Source: Curvibacter sp. (GTDB taxonomy: Bacteria; Pseudomonadota; Gammaproteobacteria; Burkholderiales; Burkholderiaceae_C). Taken from it: a DNA stretch of 8,673 nt. The position numbers were made by a program, and so were the translations under genes. The notes under the pieces were generated by a model, which saw only the letters and a list, made by a program, of their open reading frames with translations, did not search any database and was not told the origin of the DNA. The stretch covers positions 7,388 to 16,060 of the forward strand of contig DNQP01000103.1 of assembly GCA_003500955.1 (NCBI GenBank), written 5' to 3'. Below are positions 4,653-8,673 of the stretch, in pieces. How positions within the stretch are numbered: position 1 is the first letter of the stretch; each line of letters begins with the position of its first letter.

Positions 4653-6194
4653 TCAGCCCACGGGGTGCACCACCTTGGTATAGGGGTGGGGCTCACCCTC
4701 GACCCACCAGTTGGCCCAGTAGCGGTCGGCGCCGCCGGTCGCATCGGGTTGCAGGGTCAGGAAGTTGCGCGCGCCGATCATGCGGTGGCCCGTGGTGGGG
4801 AACTCGTGCAGCGCCCCGGTGATGCCGCGGTCGATCTGCTCGACGTTGCGGCAGACCTGTTCGAGGAAGAAGAGCTGCACGGCCGAGGGCGCGGGGTGCA
4901 CGATGGCGCTGCTGGTGAGCTGGTTGATCACGCGGGCGCCGCCCTCGCGCACCGATTCGATCACGCCGACGGCCGCCACATGCACGTCCCCCGACAGCAG
5001 GGTGACACGCGTGCCCTGCCCCGCCACCTGCAGCAGGCGATGGATGAGGCGCAGGCGTTCGGCGCGGTGCGGCGGGCTGGTCCAGTGGTCGCGCAGGTCG
5101 TCTTCGAGCTCCTGCTGGCCGGGCAGGACGCCCAGCAGCTTTTCCAGCAATTCGAAGCTGGGATGCACTACAGGAATGCTGCTCATGACGAAGAGGTGCT
5201 TCATGCCGCCCGTGGCCTCCTGCGCCGCAAGCCACTGGTAGACGGCGCTCCAGCTCTGCGGGCTCAGCACCTGCTCGGCATGCAGCACCTCCCCCGCCGG
5301 CGTGGACGCCAGGCGGCGCGGCCGGCGCTCGCTGCGCATGTCCAGCATCAGCAGGCCCAGCGAGCCGATACGCCAGGCGCTGTTGAAATGCGCCTGGTCC
5401 GCCAGCGTGCCGGGCACGGGCCCGCTCAAGGCTTGGCGCTGGAACAGGGCGAAGGCGGCACGCGCCACCGCATAGATGCCCTGGTAGACGGGGCAGTGGT
5501 GCTGCTCGGCGGGGTAAGAGCCCCAGCCGTCCATGATGTCGTGGTCGTCCCACATCATCACCGTGGGCAGGCGCGCCAACACCGCGGCCACCTCGGGCTG
5601 TGACCAGCGCTCCAGGTAGATCTTGCTGAAGTATTCCTCGAGCTTGCGGCGCAGCGTGGCGGTGAACGGCGCCTTGTGGCGCTTGGCCCAGGGCAAGGCG
5701 GTCCAGGCCTTGAGTTCGGGAATCACGACCCACATCGCATCGCTGTAGACCTGATCGCCACCGAGCAGCAGCAGGTTCAGCGGCCCGTAGGTCTGCGCGT
5801 CCACCCGGTCCTGCTGCGCATGCAGGCGCGCGAGCCGTGCCCACAGGGCCTGCGGCTGCTGGACCTTCTTCATGAGCTTGGGATCGGAATAGCCATTGCA
5901 CGATCCATAGGCGAGCGCCGGCATGGCGCCGCGCGCGGGGACATGGAAGGCGTGCGACTCGCCACCCACCGTGTACGCCACTTCCTGGGACGCAGCCGTC
6001 TGCGGCACGCTGATCTCGAAACGCCAGGCCGTGCAGGCCGTGCCGGGCACCGGGGCCTGCGTGACCTGTACGGGCAGAGCCCCAGCCACACAGGCGGGCG
6101 GCGCGTCAGCACGGTCCTGGACCCAGAGCGCGCTCACGCGCCAGCGGTCCTGTTCACAGCCAAGGAATTGCAGGACGGGGCCGAGTTTTTTCAT
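4653..6194 (-). CDS. PhoD-like metallophosphatase without signal peptide
   Basis: This 513-residue protein has the motifs of the PhoD-like metallophosphatase superfamily: YGSCNGY (96-102), LLLLGGDQVYSD (141-152), MMWDDHDIMDGWGSYP (213-228) and LLSGDVHVAA (399-408). These supply the Asp, His and Asn-type ligands of a binuclear metal centre that hydrolyses phosphate mono- or diesters. Residues 1-90 form a beta-rich N-terminal domain. PhoD of Bacillus is exported by Tat; here there is no twin-arginine motif and no hydrophobic signal segment, so a cytoplasmic location is likely. The WDDHDI.DGWGS form resembles the PhoD-like branch also found in fungi, from recollection. AGGGAGA (6199-6205 on this strand) is a good Shine-Dalgarno sequence four bases before ATG 6194. 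The gene follows the quinone-reductase-like gene by 81 bp and may share its transcript. The substrate is unknown. Confidence 0.88.
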   Translation of the reverse strand: MKKLGPVLQFLGCEQDRWRVSALWVQDRADAPPACVAGALPVQVTQAPVPGTACTAWRFEISVPQTAASQEVAYTVGGESHAFHVPARGAMPALAYGSCNGYSDPKLMKKVQQPQALWARLARLHAQQDRVDAQTYGPLNLLLLGGDQVYSDAMWVVIPELKAWTALPWAKRHKAPFTATLRRKLEEYFSKIYLERWSQPEVAAVLARLPTVMMWDDHDIMDGWGSYPAEQHHCPVYQGIYAVARAAFALFQRQALSGPVPGTLADQAHFNSAWRIGSLGLLMLDMRSERRPRRLASTPAGEVLHAEQVLSPQSWSAVYQWLAAQEATGGMKHLFVMSSIPVVHPSFELLEKLLGVLPGQQELEDDLRDHWTSPPHRAERLRLIHRLLQVAGQGTRVTLLSGDVHVAAVGVIESVREGGARVINQLTSSAIVHPAPSAVQLFFLEQVCRNVEQIDRGITGALHEFPTTGHRMIGARNFLTLQPDATGGADRYWANWWVEGEPHPYTKVVHPVG

Positions 6195-6243
6195 GGGATC
6201 TCCCTGTGTCGAACTCGCGCGACTGTAGCGGCCGGCAGCCTCG

Positions 6244-6266
6244 GCGTCATCCCACGAATGCGGGAG
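6244..6266 (-). repeat. REP-like hairpin remnant
   Basis: On the + strand CGTCATCCCACGAATGCGGGA (from 6245) resembles the dispersed CGTCATTCCCGCGAA.GCGGGAAT type repeat known from betaproteobacteria, with one base missing and one substitution in the stem. In the minus-strand RNA it folds as CCCGC-AUUC-GUGGG with one G-U pair. It lies in the 81-bp spacer between the two minus-strand genes and could tune the mRNA between them. Identity as a repeat is from memory. Confidence 0.35.
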
Positions 6267-6275
6267 GCTTGTGTG

Positions 6276-6878
6276 TCAGGCGGCCCGGGTACCGAGCGCG
6301 CGCAGCTGGTCTTGCCAACGGCGCACGCCCCCTACACCCAGCCGATCCACCCCGCCGATCAGCGTGTCGCGCACGGGCGAGATGCCGACGAAGCCCAGGA
6401 TGTTGCGCTTGAGCAGGCCCACGCCGCGGGCCCGGAAGACCCAGCGGTAGACCCAGGACGGCATGCCCATGGTGACGACGATGCGCGCGCTGCGGCCTTT
6501 GAGACCTTTGTGGATGAAGGGGTTGCTGCCGCGCTCGGCCGCATCGCCGGTGAACGCAAAGCCCGGGCGCGCCACCTGCTCGAGAAAGCCCTTGAACAGC
6601 GCCGGCATGTCGCCCAGCCAGAGCGGGAAGAAGATCACGAGGTGCTGGGCCCAGGCGATGTCGTCCTGTGCGGCCTTCAGGCCCGCGGGCAGCGCCGTGT
6701 GTTCCCAGTCGTGCTGGCTGCGCAGCAGGGGAAAGTCCAGCTTGGCCACCGTGACGGTACGCACCTCGTGCCCGGCCGCCAGCGCGCCTTCGGCGTAGGC
6801 CTGGGCCAAGGTGTGGCCGAGGTGGCCACCGTCCGGATCCGGATGGCCCTGGAGGATGAGGATGCGGCGTGGTTCCAT
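6276..6878 (-). CDS. Flavodoxin-fold NAD(P)H:quinone oxidoreductase-like protein
   Basis: This 200-residue protein belongs to the Flavodoxin_2 group (NQO1, MdaB, KefF-like), FMN or FAD enzymes that move two electrons from NAD(P)H to quinones or similar acceptors. Visible are the first strand and nucleotide loop RRILILQGHPDPDG (4-17), HTLAQAYAEGALAAGHEV (22-39), the core motif VIFFPLWLGDMPALFKGFLEQV (81-102) with GFAF (106-109), and IVVTMGMP (133-140). Length is normal for the family. The usual serine-rich phosphate loop after GHP is replaced by DPDGGH, so cofactor binding may differ somewhat. ATG 6878 is chosen over an upstream in-frame ATG at 6941 because AGGAGT lies seven bases before it and the family begins at this strand. 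It is divergent from the ferredoxin gene across 151 bp and upstream of the PhoD-like gene. Confidence 0.87.
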   Translation of the reverse strand: MEPRRILILQGHPDPDGGHLGHTLAQAYAEGALAAGHEVRTVTVAKLDFPLLRSQHDWEHTALPAGLKAAQDDIAWAQHLVIFFPLWLGDMPALFKGFLEQVARPGFAFTGDAAERGSNPFIHKGLKGRSARIVVTMGMPSWVYRWVFRARGVGLLKRNILGFVGISPVRDTLIGGVDRLGVGGVRRWQDQLRALGTRAA

Positions 6879-6885
6879 GGCGGGT

Positions 6886-6891
6886 ACTCCT
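6886..6891 (-). promoter_or_regulatory. Ribosome binding site deciding the start of the quinone-reductase-like gene
   Basis: AGGAGT reads on the minus strand seven bases before ATG 6878. The alternative start at 6941 would add 21 residues that resemble no family member and has no such site, so 6878 is preferred. Confidence 0.7.
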
Positions 6892-6983
6892 GCGGCCTGA
6901 TCTTGCGGCAGAAGCCTAACGTCTTCCTTGATCTGGCGCAATGCTCCGTTTTTGATAGCGCATCGACCACACCCGGTTGGGAC

Positions 6984-7008
6984 GGACCGGTACCACCGGG
7001 CCTAGAAT
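6984..7008 (+). promoter_or_regulatory. Ferredoxin promoter -10 box with adjoining palindrome
   Basis: TAGAAT (7003-7008, 5/6 to TATAAT) would start transcription near 7015, giving a leader of about 15 bases before ATG 7030. No Shine-Dalgarno sequence is present. The -35 box is unclear; TTGGGA at 6977-6982 has a 20-bp spacer, which is too long. Just upstream, CCGGT (6987-6991), ACC, ACCGG (6995-6999) is an inverted repeat with two further GG/CC pairs at 6984-6985 and 7001-7002. A palindrome against a weak -35 region suggests regulator binding, possibly redox-related given the two divergent genes; that is inference. Confidence 0.4.
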
Positions 7009-7029
7009 TCGGCCAACACCGAAACCATC

Positions 7030-7323
7030 ATGCAAGCCAACGACACCCCCCTCTTCTACATCGGCAAGACTGAAGCCTTCGGCGAACAGTTCGACGCCTG
7101 GACCGACCGGCCCCTGCTGCAATCCATGGAGCAAGGTGGCGTGAGCTGGCCGAGTTCCTGCCGCGCCGGCAACTGCCGCACCTGCATCGGCAAGCTGGTC
7201 AGCGGCACGGTGCGCTACGAGATGGAATGGCCCGGCCTGCTGCCGGAAGAAAAGGAAGAGGGCTATGTGCTGCCCTGCGTGGCCCACCCCTGTTCGGACG
7301 TGGTGCTTAGCGAAGGGTATTAG
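7030..7323 (+). CDS. Plant-type 2Fe-2S ferredoxin
   Basis: This 97-residue protein is a complete stand-alone 2Fe-2S ferredoxin. The cluster ligands are Cys44, Cys49 and Cys52 (SCRAGNCRTC) and Cys83 (LPCVAHPCSDVVL), in the C-x4-C-x2-C-x30-C spacing close to the C-x4-C-x2-C-x29-C of plant-type ferredoxins. The C-terminal block LPCVAHPCSD matches the family's L-x-C-V-A-x-P-x-S-D pattern. An additional cysteine (88) lies five residues after the last ligand. It has no signal peptide and is a cytoplasmic one-electron carrier; the partner oxygenase or reductase is not encoded nearby, although a flavodoxin-fold oxidoreductase is divergent from it. The stop TAG (7321-7323) overlaps the opposite-strand stop of the YjfB-like gene by three bases. 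Confidence 0.93.
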   Translation: MQANDTPLFYIGKTEAFGEQFDAWTDRPLLQSMEQGGVSWPSSCRAGNCRTCIGKLVSGTVRYEMEWPGLLPEEKEEGYVLPCVAHPCSDVVLSEGY

Positions 7324-7523
7324 GCAAAGACGTTGAGCTGCGTGCCCAGCGCCCCCGAGGTAGCCAGGGGCTGCGGCCCGGCTGCGGGTTGCAGCAGGGT
7401 GTTGAGGGCGGCTTGCTGCATCTGCATGGACTCGCGCAGCACATAGACCTGCACGCCCTGCGCCAGCCTGGCCGAGGCCAGCTGGCTGGAGATGGCGATG
7501 ATCTGCTGGCTGATGCCGTCCAT
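7320..7523 (-). CDS. YjfB-like putative motility protein
   Basis: This 67-residue protein starts MDGISQQIIAISSQLASARL and continues QGVQVYVLRESMQMQQAALNTLL. This is the length and helix pattern of the small YjfB family (putative motility protein): an M-D start, a run of alternating Q/A/S residues, and the V..LR.SM.MQQ.A...LL core. The C-terminal 20 residues are low-complexity. A sigma-28-type promoter lies directly upstream (7548-7574), which agrees with a role in motility, although the family's molecular function is not established. The leader is about 17 bases with no clear Shine-Dalgarno sequence. The stop TAA (7320-7322) overlaps the convergent ferredoxin stop, so each transcript would run antisense into the other unless it stops early. 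Confidence 0.75.
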   Translation of the reverse strand: MDGISQQIIAISSQLASARLAQGVQVYVLRESMQMQQAALNTLLQPAAGPQPLATSGALGTQLNVFA

Positions 7524-7547
7524 GGGGAAATCCGGGAGTTCTTACCA

Positions 7548-7574
7548 TTAACGGCAGGACGGCGGTGAACTTGA
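7548..7574 (-). promoter_or_regulatory. Sigma-28 (FliA) type flagellar promoter
   Basis: On the minus strand TCAAGTTC (7574-7567) is 6/8 to the FliA -35 TAAAGTTT. An 11-base spacer follows, then GCCGTTAA (7555-7548), 7/8 to the -10 GCCGATAA. The spacing is the canonical one. Transcription would start near 7540, about 17 bases before ATG 7523 of the YjfB-like motility gene. It lies wholly in the 57-bp gap after the DHH gene stop. Match, spacing and gene identity agree; there is no experimental evidence. Confidence 0.65.
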
Positions 7575-7580
7575 GTCCGG

Positions 7581-8492
7581 CTAGGCGTCCAGCCTGCCGC
7601 GCAGGAGCTCCGGCAGGCGCTCCACCCCCATGCGAAAGCCGCAGGCCTGGGCATGGCCGCCGCCGCCCATGCTTTCGGCCAGGGGGATGCAGTCGAAGCT
7701 GCGCTGCGAACGCAGGCCCACCTTGATGACACCGCCCTTGCTGGCGGTCCACATCAGCGCATAGCTGCCGCTTTTCTTCGACAGCAACTCGCCCACGAGG
7801 CTGTGGAACATGCCCGGCGCGTTGACCATGAGACCCGCCTGGCCGTTGAAGACGATGGGTTCGGCACCGGCGGCGATGTCTTCGCACATCTTGCGGAACT
7901 TCTCGTCCATGGCCTGGCCGCGCAGCATGAAGGTGGCCAGCTCGTCCTCGGACCAGGAGGCGATCTGCGCCCAGCGCTCGAAGTCCATGGGCTCCATGTC
8001 CAGCGCGGCGAGGAAGCCCGCGCTCTCGGGGTATCGCCAGGCCCAGATGTCACGGTCCTCGATGTAGCGCACCAGGGCGGGCAGCGCGCGGTCGGACTGG
8101 AAGAAGTCCCAGGCCAGGCGTGCGCCGGACTTGCTCATGTCAAAGTGCACCACGCCGCAGCGGCAGGCAAAGCCCGTGAGTTTTTCGGCCGCGCTCTTGT
8201 GATGGTCCAGCATGACGAGCTTGGCCGCGCGCTGCTCGATGTCGCGCAGGATCTCGGGCGCGAAGGAGAAGTCGAGGATGTAGACGGCACGGCCCTCGAG
8301 CGCGGGCAGGTCGGCCACGGTCTTCACGTCACCGTGGTCGCAGGGCCTGAACTCGGCGCGACCTTCGTAGTAGAGCCAGGCCGCGAGCGCGGCACCAAAG
8401 CCGTCAGCGCAACGCGCGTGGTAGATCACCAGCGGATCGGGGTCGTGGCGGTCGGGACGGACCAGCAGTTGCTGGGGCAGCAGGGTGTTCAT
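7581..8492 (-). CDS. DHH/DHHA1 family phosphoesterase
   Basis: This 303-residue protein has the DHH-superfamily motifs in order: IYHARCADGFGAALAA (23-38, His25 and Asp30), ILDFSF (72-77, Asp74), the defining LDHHKSA (95-101, Asp96-His97-His98), YIEDRDIW (143-150, Asp148), and the DHHA1 substrate-binding motif GGGGHAQACGF (276-286). These ligands bind two Mn2+ ions and hydrolyse phosphodiester or phosphoanhydride bonds; relatives include NrnA oligoribonucleases, RecJ and exopolyphosphatases. Both DHH and DHHA1 parts are present. There is no signal peptide, so it is cytoplasmic. Substrate is unassigned; short oligonucleotides are plausible. Its ATG overlaps the upstream gene's stop (ATGA, 8489-8492), indicating translational coupling, which fits the absence of a clear Shine-Dalgarno sequence. 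Confidence 0.9.
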   Translation of the reverse strand: MNTLLPQQLLVRPDRHDPDPLVIYHARCADGFGAALAAWLYYEGRAEFRPCDHGDVKTVADLPALEGRAVYILDFSFAPEILRDIEQRAAKLVMLDHHKSAAEKLTGFACRCGVVHFDMSKSGARLAWDFFQSDRALPALVRYIEDRDIWAWRYPESAGFLAALDMEPMDFERWAQIASWSEDELATFMLRGQAMDEKFRKMCEDIAAGAEPIVFNGQAGLMVNAPGMFHSLVGELLSKKSGSYALMWTASKGGVIKVGLRSQRSFDCIPLAESMGGGGHAQACGFRMGVERLPELLRGRLDA

Positions 8493-8673
8493 CGGGCGGT
8501 CTTTCGGGGGCGGGCGGCGCTTTGAGCAGGCATCTTCTTCGCCGGCGGTTTGGCACGGATATGGCCTTCGCGCCGCAGTTCGTCCTTGCGCAGCTGGCGC
8601 TCGGCGTCGAGCTTCTTGCCCTCGACCAGCCAGCGCGCGTATTCCTCCGGCGTCTCCAGCGTGATGCGACCCA
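8489..8673 (-). CDS. Unrecognised protein, C-terminal 60 residues (runs off window)
   Basis: An open frame enters from the window edge (first whole codon at 8671) and stops with TGA at 8491-8489. The 60 visible residues begin GRITLETPEEYARWLVEGKK, continue as a charged helix (LDAERQLRKDELRREGHI) and end in a basic, alanine/proline-rich tail (RAKPPAKKMPAQ...RPRKTAR). I do not recognise a family. The preceding codon is ?TG, so this could be almost a whole small protein or the end of a larger one. Its stop overlaps the DHH phosphoesterase start by ATGA, so the two are probably co-translated and functionally related. The frame is supported by this overlap and by ordinary high-GC codon use. Confidence 0.7.
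   Translation of the reverse strand, partial: GRITLETPEEYARWLVEGKKLDAERQLRKDELRREGHIRAKPPAKKMPAQSAARPRKTAR

Noticed and set aside
4665..5603. Long + strand open frame opposite the PhoD-like gene
   Set aside because: It has no recognisable domain, while the minus strand carries all phosphatase motifs.
5676..7073. Long + strand open frame spanning two minus-strand genes and the ferredoxin start
   Set aside because: It is a shadow of the phosphatase and oxidoreductase genes and would overlap the ferredoxin in another frame.
7320..8492. Operon of the DHH and YjfB-like genes under one promoter
   Set aside because: A separate, well-matched sigma-28 promoter in the gap argues for independent control of the small gene, although read-through is possible.
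7653..8525. Long + strand open frame opposite the DHH gene
   Set aside because: It is low-complexity in character; the minus strand has the DHH and GGGGH motifs.

Overview
The window is GC-rich, densely coding DNA that looks like chromosome from a motile betaproteobacterium, most likely Burkholderiales/Comamonadaceae. This rests on base composition, the families present (DUF3014 protein, split YeeE/YedE permease pair, YjfB-like motility protein, small basic MAKG... protein) and a 144-bp inverted-repeat element of a type I associate with that family. There are no rRNA or tRNA genes, CRISPR arrays, transposase genes or phage genes. The assignment is by recognition, not by database search.

Layout. 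Positions 1-1671 (+) hold two tandem paralogues with degenerate GGDEF domains: the C-terminal end of the first, and a complete second one with about seven membrane segments. In both, the GGDEF signature is replaced by the same G-[VL]-Y-[HQ]-P-R-C-F sequence. The second has a promoter that appears to start transcription on the A of its ATG, and a GTGA-N6-TCAC palindrome abuts the -35 box. Positions 1724-2601 (+) hold a translationally coupled pair of YeeE/YedE-type permease halves, probably for a sulfur compound. A 144-bp imperfect palindrome (2613-2756) separates them from a convergent membrane-anchored DUF3014 gene (2756-3640, -). A 279-bp gene-free stretch with hairpins follows, then a 46-aa basic protein (3920-4060, +) and a secreted protein with a histidine-rich tail (4122-4643, +).

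Positions 4653-6878 (-) hold a leaderless PhoD-like phosphatase gene and, upstream of it, a flavodoxin-fold NAD(P)H:quinone-reductase-like gene. The latter is divergent from a stand-alone plant-type 2Fe-2S ferredoxin (7030-7323, +). The ferredoxin stop codon overlaps the stop codon of a convergent YjfB-like motility gene (7320-7523, -). That gene has a well-spaced sigma-28 (FliA) type promoter. Upstream lie a DHH/DHHA1 phosphoesterase gene (7581-8492, -) and, overlapping its start by ATGA, the 3' end of an unrecognised gene that runs off the window.

Most of this is ordinary chromosomal housekeeping and accessory content, and I see no defence, toxin or secretion island. The points most worth a second look are the shared replacement of the GGDEF signature, the regulatory layout in front of the second paralogue, the sigma-28 promoter on the yjfB-like gene, and the long palindrome that abuts the DUF3014 stop codon.
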